Positions 40,618 through 49,206 of a stretch of DNA of 64,000 bases are shown in pieces. How positions within the stretch are numbered: the first letter of the stretch is position 1; the number at the start of each line of letters is the position of its first letter. The translations under genes were made by a program, and so were the position numbers. Origin of the DNA: Mycolicibacterium mageritense (lineage in GTDB: Bacteria > Actinomycetota > Actinomycetes > Mycobacteriales > Mycobacteriaceae); contig NZ_AP022567.1 of NCBI RefSeq assembly GCF_010727475.1, positions 1,984,001-2,048,000 of the forward strand, in the 5' to 3' direction. The notes under the pieces are model-generated. The model did not search any database. It was not told the origin of the DNA and saw only the letters and a program-made list of their open reading frames with translations.

Positions 40618-41196
40618 TCAGTCTGCGCCGACACCGCGCAGCAGCAACATCAGGCCTGCGCTGGCATCGTCGAGCGGCTGCAGCGAACGCGCGCTCCGGC
40701 ATTGGATGATGGCGCCTTCGAGCGAGCTGACGATGAAGCTGCCGAGCGTGCTGGCCGTCGCGGGATCTACGCCCTTCGATGTGATCGATTCCGCGATCAC
40801 TCGTGCCCAGTCAGCAAACACTTGCGCCGACGCGTCACGCACCGCGAGCGCGTCCGGTCCGGCTTGCGCGGCCGCCATGATGGGGCATCCGGCAGCGAAT
40901 GAGCTCTCGGTGAGGCTCTGTTTCCACCCGGCCACGAACGCCTGTATCACGTCTTCCGCAGGCAGCGAGCGGGTCAACTCCTCGATCTTGGCGGTGATCA
41001 TGCGCCCTGCGTCGAGTGTCGCCTGTGCCATCAGCTCAGTCTTTCCGGCGGGAAAATGCTGGTAGATGGATCCGCGAGCGGTGCGGCTGTGCTCGAGCAA
41101 CTCGGTGAGGCCCGTGGCGTGCACGCCCTGCTCACGCATGAGTTGAATGGCGCTGCGAATCAGCCGTTCTCGCGGGCCTGCCATCTCCACCCACAC
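40618..41196 (-). CDS. TetR-family repressor
   Basis: 192 residues. The N-terminal HTH is IRSAIQLMREQGVHATGLTELLEHSRTARGSIYQHFPAG (about 10-50), of the YxHF type, and the ligand domain has SLPAEDVIQAFVAGW and a CPIMAAAQAG motif. It is divergent from an MmpL transporter gene and two matched operators lie between them, so control of that efflux system is the best assignment. Control of the acyl-CoA operon through the palindrome at 40557 is an alternative. Confidence 0.9.
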   Translation of the reverse strand: MWVEMAGPRERLIRSAIQLMREQGVHATGLTELLEHSRTARGSIYQHFPAGKTELMAQATLDAGRMITAKIEELTRSLPAEDVIQAFVAGWKQSLTESSFAAGCPIMAAAQAGPDALAVRDASAQVFADWARVIAESITSKGVDPATASTLGSFIVSSLEGAIIQCRSARSLQPLDDASAGLMLLLRGVGAD

Positions 41197-41209
41197 TCCA
41201 CATCACCAC

Positions 41210-41260
41210 ATAGACCGGTTGGTCCATCCTACTCGAGCTCCCATAGACTGATTGGTCTAT
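41210..41260. promoter_or_regulatory. Twin TetR operators, ATAGAC-N6-GTCTAT type
   Basis: ATAGAC-CGGTTG-GTCCAT (41210-41227) and ATAGAC-TGATTG-GTCTAT (41243-41260) have the same spacing; the second is a perfect 6-6-6 repeat and the first differs at one base. One is close to the tetR start, the other ends 9 bases before the MmpL start, so both genes should be repressed together. Confidence 0.85.
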
Positions 41261-41269
41261 GCTGCCGGA

Positions 41270-44200
41270 ATGCATGATCTTGCGATCTTCGGCAAACTCG
41301 CGCGCACCTGTGCGAAACATGCGTGGTGGGTGCTCGGGCTGTGGCTGGTGCTCGCCGGCGCGCTCAACCTGGCAGTTCCGCAACTCGAACGCACGGTGGC
41401 CGAGCACTCGGCGCCCTTCACCCCCGAGAGTCCGACCACCGAAACCCTGCGGCAGATGTCGCGCGACTTCGGTGTCCCCGACACCACCGCGATCGGCAGC
41501 ATCGTGGTGTCGAGCGACCGTGAACTCGGGCCTGCCGATTCGGCGTACTACCGCGATCTGGTAGCCCGCCTGGTGGCCGACCACGACGACGTCGCCTACG
41601 TGCTCGACACCTATGGCACACCGGGGTTGGAAAGCCTCGGCATGAGCCCGGACGGCAAGGCCATCCACCTCATCGTGGCGACCACGGGAGATGTCGGATC
41701 GACCCGTGCACACCGGTCGACCGAGAACGTGCGCGCCGCCGTCGAGGCACTGCCGCGCCCGCCGGGCGTGGACGTCCACTTCACCGGTGCCGCGCCGACG
41801 CTGTCGGATCTGTTCTCCGCGATCGACACCTCACTGGCCATCATCACCGTGGTCTCGGTCGTGCTGATCACGCTTTTGCTGCTGGCCGTGTACCGCTCGT
41901 TGCTGACCGCGATGATCCCGCTGCTCACCGTCGGCATCTCACTGGGTGTCGCACGTCCGGTCGTCTCGTGGCTGGGCGGTCACGAGCTGCTGTCGGTCTC
42001 GAACTTCACGATCGCCCTGGTGACCGCCATGGTGCTCGGCGCGGGCACCGACTACGGCATCTTCCTGCTCGCGAACTACCACGAGGGCCGGCGCCGCGGA
42101 AAGTCCGTCGACGACTCGGTCACGCGGTCCGGCGCGCACACTGCGGGAATCGTGATCGCGTCGGCGTTGACCATCGCCGGAGCGGGAATGGCCATGGTAT
42201 TCACCAAGATCGGGATGTTCCGTACCGCTGGCCCACCGATCGCACTGGCGATCGGGATCACCATGGCGGTGAGTCTCACGCTCACGCCCGCGATCATGGC
42301 ACTGTGGGGCCGGCGTGGCTATGCCGAGCCACGTCCGCTCGACGAGCGGCGGTGGCGCAGGCGCGGTGCGGCCATCGTGCGCCGCGCTCCCGCACTCGTC
42401 GCGGCATCGCTGGCATTCCTGCTGGCGACCAGCGCGGTGCTGTTCACGTTCCAACCGAACATCGACGAAAACGCCATGCAACTGCGGGCCACCGACAGCA
42501 AGCAGGGTTACGACGCCGTCTACCGGCACTGGGGCGTCAACGAGGCTGCGCCCGAATTCGTCACGATCCGAGCCGATCACGACATGCGCAACACCAACGA
42601 CCTGGCCGCGCTGGATCTCATCGCGATGGCCATAGGCAACCTGCCGCAGGTCGCTTATGTCCGCTCGATCACCCGGCCCGACGGGAAACCGTTGCCCGAG
42701 ACGGCAATCGGCTCACAGACCGCTCAGGTCGGCGCCGGCCTGGCCGATGCGCACGAGCGCGTCGAGCAGGCCATCCCACAACTCAGGCAACTCGCGGCCG
42801 GCGTCAACCAGCTTCACGACGGATCCGCGAACGCGTCCACCCGGCTGCCCGAGCTGGCCAGGGGCGCGCGTGAGCTCGTCGACCTCACCCGCAACCTGCT
42901 CGACACCCTGGAATCCGCGGACCGCGTCGCCAACACGCTGTCAGACGGCTCCCTCGACGTCGCGACCGTGGTCCGCACGATGTCGAGCACAACTGACGCG
43001 CTCACCCGGGCCGTCGACGAAATCAGCGCCACCCGCGACAAATTGGCTGCCCCGACTGCCGCGGTGCATGCGGTATTCGACCCGCTCACCGCTGCCGAAC
43101 CCGGGCCGGGCTGTGCCGCGGACTGCATGCGGGCCAGGCAGGCGTTCGCCGACCTCGATGCGGCCACCGGTGGACGCGCATTGCTCGCGATCAACGGGCT
43201 CACGCTCGCAGCGCCGCTGGTTCCCGAACGCCCCGTCGCCACCGCGCTGGACGCCCTGCCGGATCTGCGGGCCGGCATCAAAGGGCTGCGAGCTATGCTC
43301 GACCAGCTCGGCACCCGCACCCCGGAACAGACGCGGCGGCAGCTCACCCGGCTGACGGCCGGAATCACCGAACTGACAACGGGTCTCGCTCAGCTCACCA
43401 CAGGTCTGGGCCAGGTCAAGACCGGCACCGACACCATGGTGGCGCTGACCACCGAGCTCAGCGCGGGGCTCGACCGGGCCCAGGACTTCCTGCGCCGGCT
43501 GTCGGCCGACACCTCGGGCGGCGCGGGCCGGGGGTTCTATCTGCCCGAGGAGGGGCGCACCGACCCCAGGTTCACTGCCGGTCAGCGGCTGCTCATCTCA
43601 CCGGACGGCCGCAGCGCGCGCATGATGGTGGTGTGGGCGGTGAACCCGTACGGTGCCGAGGCGATGGGCGCGGTGCCCGACGTCATCGCCGCCGCTGACA
43701 ATGCCGCGACCGGGACCGTGTTGGAACACGCCACCATCTCCTCGACCGGCCTGGCCTCACTGTCCCAGCGTCATCTCGACCAAACCTGGCACGATTTCGC
43801 GCTTTTCGGTGTCGTGGCGGTGGTGGCCGTGCTGCTCGTGCTGATCGTGATGCTGCGCAGCCTGGTCGCGCCCGTGCTGATGATCGCCGCCGTGGTGTTG
43901 TCGTTCGGTGCCGCGGCGGGCATGTCCACCCTGATCTGGCAGCACATCATCGGCATCAGTCTGGATTGGTCGGTGTTCCCGGTGTCGTTCATGGCGCTGG
44001 TCGCGGTCGGCGCCGACTACAGCATGCTGTTCGCGGCGCGCATCCGGGAGGAGTCGCACAGCGGGGTGATCAGCGGCATCATCCGGGGGTTCGGCAGTAC
44101 CGGCAGCGTGATCACCACGGCGGGTGTCGTTTTCGCGATCACGATGTTCGCGCTCACCAGTGGGACGGTGCTCAACCTCGTGCAGATCGGTTCCACGATC

Positions 44201-44299
44201 GGCATCGGCCTGCTGCTCGACATCACCGTGGTGCGTACCTATCTGGTGCCTGCCGCGATGAGCCTGCTGGGGAACCGGATGTGGTGGCCGGCCCACTGA
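41270..44299 (+). CDS. MmpL-family RND transporter under TetR control
   Basis: 1009 residues with the MmpL plan: helix 1 (VLGLWLVLAGALNLAV), a porter domain, five helices with Asp261-Tyr262 in GAGTDYGIFL, a long second porter domain with a helical hairpin insertion (about 490-760; many Leu/Thr/Gly repeats such as LTTGLGQVKTGTD), and a final helix set with Asp916-Tyr917 in VGADYSML. The Asp-Tyr pairs relay protons. MmpL proteins export lipids or small molecules over the inner membrane. Start ATG 41270 rather than an upstream TTG. Confidence 0.9.
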   Translation: MHDLAIFGKLARTCAKHAWWVLGLWLVLAGALNLAVPQLERTVAEHSAPFTPESPTTETLRQMSRDFGVPDTTAIGSIVVSSDRELGPADSAYYRDLVARLVADHDDVAYVLDTYGTPGLESLGMSPDGKAIHLIVATTGDVGSTRAHRSTENVRAAVEALPRPPGVDVHFTGAAPTLSDLFSAIDTSLAIITVVSVVLITLLLLAVYRSLLTAMIPLLTVGISLGVARPVVSWLGGHELLSVSNFTIALVTAMVLGAGTDYGIFLLANYHEGRRRGKSVDDSVTRSGAHTAGIVIASALTIAGAGMAMVFTKIGMFRTAGPPIALAIGITMAVSLTLTPAIMALWGRRGYAEPRPLDERRWRRRGAAIVRRAPALVAASLAFLLATSAVLFTFQPNIDENAMQLRATDSKQGYDAVYRHWGVNEAAPEFVTIRADHDMRNTNDLAALDLIAMAIGNLPQVAYVRSITRPDGKPLPETAIGSQTAQVGAGLADAHERVEQAIPQLRQLAAGVNQLHDGSANASTRLPELARGARELVDLTRNLLDTLESADRVANTLSDGSLDVATVVRTMSSTTDALTRAVDEISATRDKLAAPTAAVHAVFDPLTAAEPGPGCAADCMRARQAFADLDAATGGRALLAINGLTLAAPLVPERPVATALDALPDLRAGIKGLRAMLDQLGTRTPEQTRRQLTRLTAGITELTTGLAQLTTGLGQVKTGTDTMVALTTELSAGLDRAQDFLRRLSADTSGGAGRGFYLPEEGRTDPRFTAGQRLLISPDGRSARMMVVWAVNPYGAEAMGAVPDVIAAADNAATGTVLEHATISSTGLASLSQRHLDQTWHDFALFGVVAVVAVLLVLIVMLRSLVAPVLMIAAVVLSFGAAAGMSTLIWQHIIGISLDWSVFPVSFMALVAVGADYSMLFAARIREESHSGVISGIIRGFGSTGSVITTAGVVFAITMFALTSGTVLNLVQIGSTIGIGLLLDITVVRTYLVPAAMSLLGNRMWWPAH

Positions 44300-44361
44300 C
44301 CCGCGCCGAGCGGGAGAAGACAGGGACGGCACACGGCCGGGGGCAAATGCGGTCCAATTGA

Positions 44362-44787
44362 GTGATGACCGAGTACGCGACCATCCGCGAAGTCGCCGAC
44401 CATTTCGACCTACCACTGTCGACGCTGCACTATTGGGAGCGATGCGGCCTCGTGGTGCCCGGTCGGCGGGCCGGACAGCGGATCTACGACGTCGAACAGG
44501 TGTACCGCGTCGCACTGATCTGCCTGTGGCGCCACGACGGACGGCTGTCGATCGAGGACATCGCCGAACTTCTGGCACACCGGCAACATTGGCAGCACAC
44601 CGTCATTCGCCGGATCGGTGATATCGAGAACCGTATCGACGAGCTCACGCGGGCCCGCGACTACCTGAGCCGCCTGCGCGACTGCAGACACGGCCCCGAC
44701 TTGGTGCGATGCCCCGATTTCCGGGGCGGTGTCAGCGTGCCGCGTTCGTTGCAGCGATCTGCGCGACCGCATCGTACTGTGCCATGA
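44362..44787 (+). CDS. MerR-family regulator
   Basis: 141 residues: the HTH is ATIREVADHFDLPLSTLHYWERCGLVVPGRR, followed by a QRIYDVEQVYRVALICLWRHDG helix region and a dimerisation coiled coil (IGDIENRIDELTRARDYLSRL). No metal-binding cysteine loop; Cys residues are few. A GTG at 44362 and ATG at 44365 are both possible. It is convergent with, and overlaps by 56 bases, the LLM oxidoreductase gene, so its real end may be shorter than the open frame suggests. Ligand unknown. Confidence 0.75.
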   Translation: MMTEYATIREVADHFDLPLSTLHYWERCGLVVPGRRAGQRIYDVEQVYRVALICLWRHDGRLSIEDIAELLAHRQHWQHTVIRRIGDIENRIDELTRARDYLSRLRDCRHGPDLVRCPDFRGGVSVPRSLQRSARPHRTVP

Positions 44788-45610
44788 GGTTCTGCGTTCC
44801 CGCGTTGACGACCACGTGCGAGACCCCGGCCTCGGCGTAACTCCCCAGCCGGTCTTCGAATTCGCGTGCTGAACCGATCATCATCCGGTCCGCGACCTCC
44901 CGCGGAACGAGCAGGCTCTCCAGCCAGCGCACGGCCCGCGCTCGGTCAGCACCCAGTGCGGTGAACAGCGTGGTGCCGATCCGCGGGATCGCGGCGCTGC
45001 CGGCCATCTCGGCCAGCCGGGTGCGTAGCCGGTCGATCTGCTCGGGAGTCAACAGCGAAGCAAGCCAACCGGTCCCGTGCCGGACCGCGCGGCGCAGCGC
45101 GGCGTCCGACGCACCACCGATCCACACCGGCGGCGTCGGCACGGCGGGTTCCAGGGTGAGCGTCGGCTCCCCGGTTTCTGTCCGTAGCGCAGTTGTCTTG
45201 CCGGCCAAAAGGTCTGGTAACGCCTGCAGCATCAGGTCGGTGCGTCGGCCCCGTTCGTGAAGCAGTGCTCCCGCTGCGGCCCACTCGGCGGCAGGTGCAC
45301 CGCCCACTCCGACACCGAGCAGCACACGCCCACCCGAGAGCAATTGCAGCGAGGCGATCTGCTTGGCAATCCAGGCCTCTGATCGCAAGCCCAGCAGTAG
45401 AACACCGAACCCGAGCTGCAGCCGTTCGGTCACCGCAGCCGCTGCGCTGAGGGCGACGACGCTTTCCAGAAACGGCGCACCGGTGCTCAAATGGTCGCCG
45501 GCCCATGCCCCGTCGAACCCGAGCGCCTCGGCATGCCGGGCTGTCGAAACGACGTCGGGGATCGGGGTATCGGGGGCGCTGAACGTCGGAAGCGCGATGC
45601 TGATCTCCAT
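44732..45610 (-). CDS. LLM-class (luciferase-like) flavin/F420 oxidoreductase
   Basis: 292 residues, TIM-barrel. ALGFDGAWAGDHLSTGAPFLESVVALSAAAAVTERLQLGFGVLLLG is the family start, followed by LLSGGRVLLGVGVGGAPAAEW. Mycobacteria usually bind coenzyme F420 in such enzymes. It lies downstream of pckG on the same strand but behind a strong hairpin, so it is probably its own unit. Substrate unknown. Confidence 0.87.
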   Translation of the reverse strand: MEISIALPTFSAPDTPIPDVVSTARHAEALGFDGAWAGDHLSTGAPFLESVVALSAAAAVTERLQLGFGVLLLGLRSEAWIAKQIASLQLLSGGRVLLGVGVGGAPAAEWAAAGALLHERGRRTDLMLQALPDLLAGKTTALRTETGEPTLTLEPAVPTPPVWIGGASDAALRRAVRHGTGWLASLLTPEQIDRLRTRLAEMAGSAAIPRIGTTLFTALGADRARAVRWLESLLVPREVADRMMIGSAREFEDRLGSYAEAGVSHVVVNAGTQNLMAQYDAVAQIAATNAAR

Positions 45611-45680
45611 GGCCGCGAGTGTTGCGGCTCAAGTGCGGTTGAACGCAACCCGCGCAGAACATTCACCAAGACAACTGAAA

Positions 45681-45728
45681 GGCCGGTTGTCGCACGCAAA
45701 CCGGAAAAAAAGCGTGCAACAACCGGCC
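45681..45728 (-). terminator. Hairpin terminator of pckG
   Basis: Arms 45681-45697 and 45712-45728 form a 17-base stem with one mismatch around a 14-base loop, 24 bases after the pckG stop. No long T-run follows on the minus strand, as is common in mycobacteria. Confidence 0.8.
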
Positions 45729-45751
45729 AGTCGGCAGTGCTGGGTGAGGGT

Positions 45752-47584
45752 TTATCCCTCTTCGTCCAAGCGGTGCTTGAGGGCGTCGAACTCGTCCTTG
45801 ATGCCGGTCGGCAGCTTCTCACCGACGAACTCGAACCACTCCTCGATCAGCGGCAGCTCGGCCCGCCACTCGTCGACGTTTACGGCGAGGGCCTCGTCGA
45901 CGTCGGCCGGGTCGACGTCCAGACCGGACAGGTCGAGGTCGGCCGCGGTCGGCACGATACCGATCGGGGTCGAGCGGCCGTCGGCCTTGTGCTCGATGCG
46001 CTCGATGGCCCACTTCAGCACGCGGCTGTTCTCACCGAATCCGGGCCACAGGAACCGGCCGTCGGCGCCGCGGCGGAACCAGTTGACGAAGAACACCTTC
46101 GGCATCTTCGACTCGTCGGCGTTCTTGCCGATGTTGATCCAGTGCTGGAAGTAGTCACCCACGTTGTAGCCGAGGAACGGCAGCATCGCCATCGGATCGC
46201 GGCGGACGGTGCCGACCTTGCCCTCGGCGGCCGCGGTCTGCTCGGAGCCGAGCGTGGCGCCGATGAAGACGCCGTGCTGCCAGTCGCGGGCCTCGGTGAT
46301 CAGCGGCACCGTGGTCTTGCGGCGGCCACCGAACAGGATCGCCGAGATCGGCACGCCCTGCGGGTCGTCCCACTCGGGCGCCAGCGTCGGGCACTGCGAG
46401 ATCGGGGTGCAGTAACGCGAGTTCGGGTGCGCGGCCTTGGACTCCGTCTCGCGGAGGATCCAGTCGTTGCCCTTCCAGTCGATGAGATGGTCGGGCTCGC
46501 CTTCCAGACCCTCCCACCACACGGTGTTGTCGTCGGTCAGGGCCACGTTGGTGAAGACGGTGTTGCCCGCCTCGATGGTCTTCATGGCGTTGGGGTTCGA
46601 CGACCAATTGGTGCCCGGCGCGACGCCGAAGAACCCGAACTCGGGGTTGACGGCGTAGAGCCGGCCGTCCTTGCCGAAGCGCATCCACGCGATGTCGTCG
46701 CCGACGGTCTCGGCGCGCCAGCCCGGGATGGTGGGCTGGATCATCGCGAGGTTGGTCTTGCCGCATGCCGACGGGAACGCGGCCGCGATGAAGTACGCCT
46801 TGTTCTCCGGGGAGATCAGCTTGACGATCAGCATGTGCTCGGCGAGCCAGCCCTCGTCGTGCGCCATGGCCGACGCGATACGCAGCGAATAGCACTTCTT
46901 ACCCAGCAGCGCGTTGCCGCCGTAGCCCGAACCGAAGCTCCAGATCTCGCGGGTCTCGGGAAAGTGCGTGATGTATTTGGTGTCGTTGCACGGCCACGGG
47001 ACGTCAGCCTGGCCGGGCTCAAGCGGCGCACCGATCGAGTGCAGCGCCTTGACGAAGAAGCCGTCGTCGCCGAGCTTGTCGAGCGCGGCCTGGCCCATGC
47101 GGGTCATGGTGCGCATCGAGACGACGACGTACTCCGAGTCGGTGATCTCGACGCCGAGCTTGGGATCCTCCGCACCCAGCGGCCCCATGCAGAACGGCAC
47201 CACGTACATGGTGCGGCCGCGCATCGAGCCGCGGTAGAGGTCGGTCATGATGCCGCGCATCTCGGCCGGGTCCATCCAGTTGTTGGTCGGACCGGCGTCG
47301 ATTTCACGCTCGGTGCAGATGAAGGTGCGGGACTCGACACGGGCGACGTCGGACGGGTCCGACAGGGCCAGGTAGGAGTTGGGCAGCTTCGCGTCGTCGA
47401 GCCGTTTGAAGGTTCCCGCCTCGACCAGGTGCGCCGAGAGGCGGTTGAACTCCTCCTCCGAACCGTCGGCGAAAACCACCCGTTCCGGCTGAGTCAGTTC
47501 CGCGACCTCCTGAACCCAGGCCAGGAGGCCCTGATGCTTGGTCGGTGCGGTATCCAGCCCCGGAATGGTCGCTGAGGTCATCAA
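45752..47584 (-). CDS. pckG: Phosphoenolpyruvate carboxykinase (GTP)
   Basis: 610 residues, usual length. The GTP-type family marks are PSACGKTNLAMI (kinase-1 loop with the reactive Cys), the KKCYSLRIASAMAHDEGW region and FGGRRKTTVPLI. It converts oxaloacetate and GTP to PEP, GDP and CO2, the gateway of gluconeogenesis on fatty acids. A good AGGAGATATTG ribosome site lies before the ATG. In M. tuberculosis it lies in the same neighbourhood with mmpL3 and trmB. A near-palindrome about 75 bases upstream may be its operator. Confidence 0.97.
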   Translation of the reverse strand: MMTSATIPGLDTAPTKHQGLLAWVQEVAELTQPERVVFADGSEEEFNRLSAHLVEAGTFKRLDDAKLPNSYLALSDPSDVARVESRTFICTEREIDAGPTNNWMDPAEMRGIMTDLYRGSMRGRTMYVVPFCMGPLGAEDPKLGVEITDSEYVVVSMRTMTRMGQAALDKLGDDGFFVKALHSIGAPLEPGQADVPWPCNDTKYITHFPETREIWSFGSGYGGNALLGKKCYSLRIASAMAHDEGWLAEHMLIVKLISPENKAYFIAAAFPSACGKTNLAMIQPTIPGWRAETVGDDIAWMRFGKDGRLYAVNPEFGFFGVAPGTNWSSNPNAMKTIEAGNTVFTNVALTDDNTVWWEGLEGEPDHLIDWKGNDWILRETESKAAHPNSRYCTPISQCPTLAPEWDDPQGVPISAILFGGRRKTTVPLITEARDWQHGVFIGATLGSEQTAAAEGKVGTVRRDPMAMLPFLGYNVGDYFQHWINIGKNADESKMPKVFFVNWFRRGADGRFLWPGFGENSRVLKWAIERIEHKADGRSTPIGIVPTAADLDLSGLDVDPADVDEALAVNVDEWRAELPLIEEWFEFVGEKLPTGIKDEFDALKHRLDEEG

Positions 47585-47654
47585 TATCTCCTGCGTCGAA
47601 TTTTTTGGAACTCAAGCCGCATCACAACGCGGTCACGGTCGCTCCTTTGGTAGA

Positions 47655-47686
47655 GGTTAACGCGGGTGACATACCCGCGGTTAACC
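47655..47686. promoter_or_regulatory. Long near-palindrome upstream of pckG
   Basis: GGTTAACGCGGGT (47655-47667) and ACCCGCGGTTAACC (47673-47686) pair around a GACAT centre, with one extra G. It is 71 bases before the pckG start, within promoter range. No other gene lies nearby, so it is a candidate operator for carbon-source control of pckG. Confidence 0.6.
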
Positions 47687-47707
47687 AGTGCTATGTCCGA
47701 TGACTCA

Positions 47708-47734
47708 CAAGAACGATTCAGATTTGCGTTCTTG
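47708..47734 (-). terminator. Hairpin downstream of the GTPase pair
   Basis: CAAGAACG (47708-47715) and CGTTCTTG (47727-47734) form an 8-base stem with an 11-base loop, 5 bases after the stop of the minus-strand GTPase-like gene. It would separate that operon from pckG. Confidence 0.6.
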
Positions 47735-47739
47735 ATCGA

Positions 47740-49206
47740 TTACTCGCCAGTAGGGCCTGAGCTGGCATAAAGATCGTCCCGAACGGCGTCCAGTGCGCGC
47801 TGCAGTACCGGTATCCGGCGGTCGCGTTGTGCGGCTGCGCGCGCGGTCGCGATCGCGTGTTCGCGGAGCTCTGCGTCGATGGCCGCGACGCGTTCCGCGG
47901 CGGCCGCGCCCTCGGCTTCGTCCCGTGCGGCGAGCTCGGAGGTCAACGCGGTTTCCACGGCCAGCACCCGGGTGGCGACGAGTTCCTCGACCGTCGAGCG
48001 CAGCGTCGTCGTGGCATCGACGACCCAGCGGTCGAGCACCACGCGGTCGTGCAGCAGCCCGCGGGTACTGACCACCCAGACCGTCAGCAGCAGGCCCACG
48101 ACCGCGCCGACCACCAGGCCCGCGACCGCGAGCTTGGGCGCCGCCCCGGCCAGCAGCCGGCTGACCGTCACCGCCACCCCGAGCCCGAAGCCGATACCCA
48201 GCACCACCATGAGGCGGCTCTCCAGGGTCCGGGATTTCAGGGCGGGCCTGCCGATGTCGGGCAGCGGCGGCGGCCCGGGGCTCGGTGGGGCCGTGAACCC
48301 GAGTTCGGCCGCGACGTCGCCGAGATGTTTGGTGACGCCCTCGTCGACCTCGTCGACCACGTCGGCGGCGCGTCGCGCGGCGTAGGACTCGAACGCCGCG
48401 ATCCGGCGTCTGCCGATGCCCGCGACGTCCTCCTGCAGTTCGGTGCGAACGGAGTTACAGCGGTTACGCGCGAAATAGCCGAGCTGGACGCGGGCCTGCT
48501 GCAGCTGGCTGCGCAGCGCGATACTGCGCTCAGTCTTGGCGAGCCTGCGGGCTCGCGTGGTCTCGTCGCGGCGTTCCCGCAAGGCAGCCACGCGGGCCTT
48601 GCGGTCGGCGCCGGAACCGTCGGCCTCATATCTGCCGATGACCGATTCCAGCCGGGTCTCCCACGCCCGCAACCGGTTTCGACGTGGCACGTCCGGATCG
48701 CCCAAGCGCTCCGTGAGCAGGTCGACGAGCTCACCGAGCTGCGGTTCGCCCAGGTCGGGTGCGGCCGCGACGCCCACCCACGGCATGCGTTCGTAACGGG
48801 TGGCGCGCTCGGCCAGGATCGCCGCGTCGGCGTCGCGCACCTCACGCCAGTTGCGGTGCGCATCGATCTTGGACAGCACCCCCACCACGAGGTCGGTGTG
48901 CGCCGCCGCCAAATCGATGAGCGCACAATCTGATTCGGTCACCGGGGCGGCCGCCGAGACGACGAACACGACGGCGGCAGGCGCCTCGCCGGCACGCAGA
49001 TCCGTCGACTCGATGAACGTGTGCCCCGGCATCAGTTCGCGCAGCGCCGCGAGCACGCTGGTCGCGCCCGCGAGCCACGGGCCGACCACGAGCACCGCGT
49101 CGCGGACCTCGATCCCCGGCGCGGTCAACCGGGGATCGACCGCGGCCACCACGGCGTCGGCTTCGGCGATGGAATCGCGCATCGACCCGGCGATCGGATC
49201 TGTCAT
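47740..49206 (-). CDS. Dynamin-like GTPase-related membrane protein (Rv0210-type position)
   Basis: 488 residues. An N-terminal nucleotide-binding domain has a degenerate P-loop, VGPWLAGATSVLAAL, with Ala in place of Lys, and an SKID motif (VLSKIDAH) at the guanine-specificity position. A long helical region follows (about 165-310, Arg/Glu-rich), then two membrane helices (VVLGIGFGLGVAVTVSRLLAG and a second one) and a terminal coiled coil. This is the plan of bacterial dynamin-like proteins. Start 49206 overlaps the upstream partner by 4 bases. The pair occupies the place of Rv0210/Rv0209 beside trmB and mmpL3. Confidence 0.8.
   Translation of the reverse strand: MTDPIAGSMRDSIAEADAVVAAVDPRLTAPGIEVRDAVLVVGPWLAGATSVLAALRELMPGHTFIESTDLRAGEAPAAVVFVVSAAAPVTESDCALIDLAAAHTDLVVGVLSKIDAHRNWREVRDADAAILAERATRYERMPWVGVAAAPDLGEPQLGELVDLLTERLGDPDVPRRNRLRAWETRLESVIGRYEADGSGADRKARVAALRERRDETTRARRLAKTERSIALRSQLQQARVQLGYFARNRCNSVRTELQEDVAGIGRRRIAAFESYAARRAADVVDEVDEGVTKHLGDVAAELGFTAPPSPGPPPLPDIGRPALKSRTLESRLMVVLGIGFGLGVAVTVSRLLAGAAPKLAVAGLVVGAVVGLLLTVWVVSTRGLLHDRVVLDRWVVDATTTLRSTVEELVATRVLAVETALTSELAARDEAEGAAAAERVAAIDAELREHAIATARAAAQRDRRIPVLQRALDAVRDDLYASSGPTGE

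Noticed and set aside
45491..47575. Plus-strand 694-codon open frame opposite pckG
   Set aside because: Sequence is the complement of a well-conserved PEP carboxykinase and has the His/Arg/Asp-rich composition of a high-G+C shadow frame.
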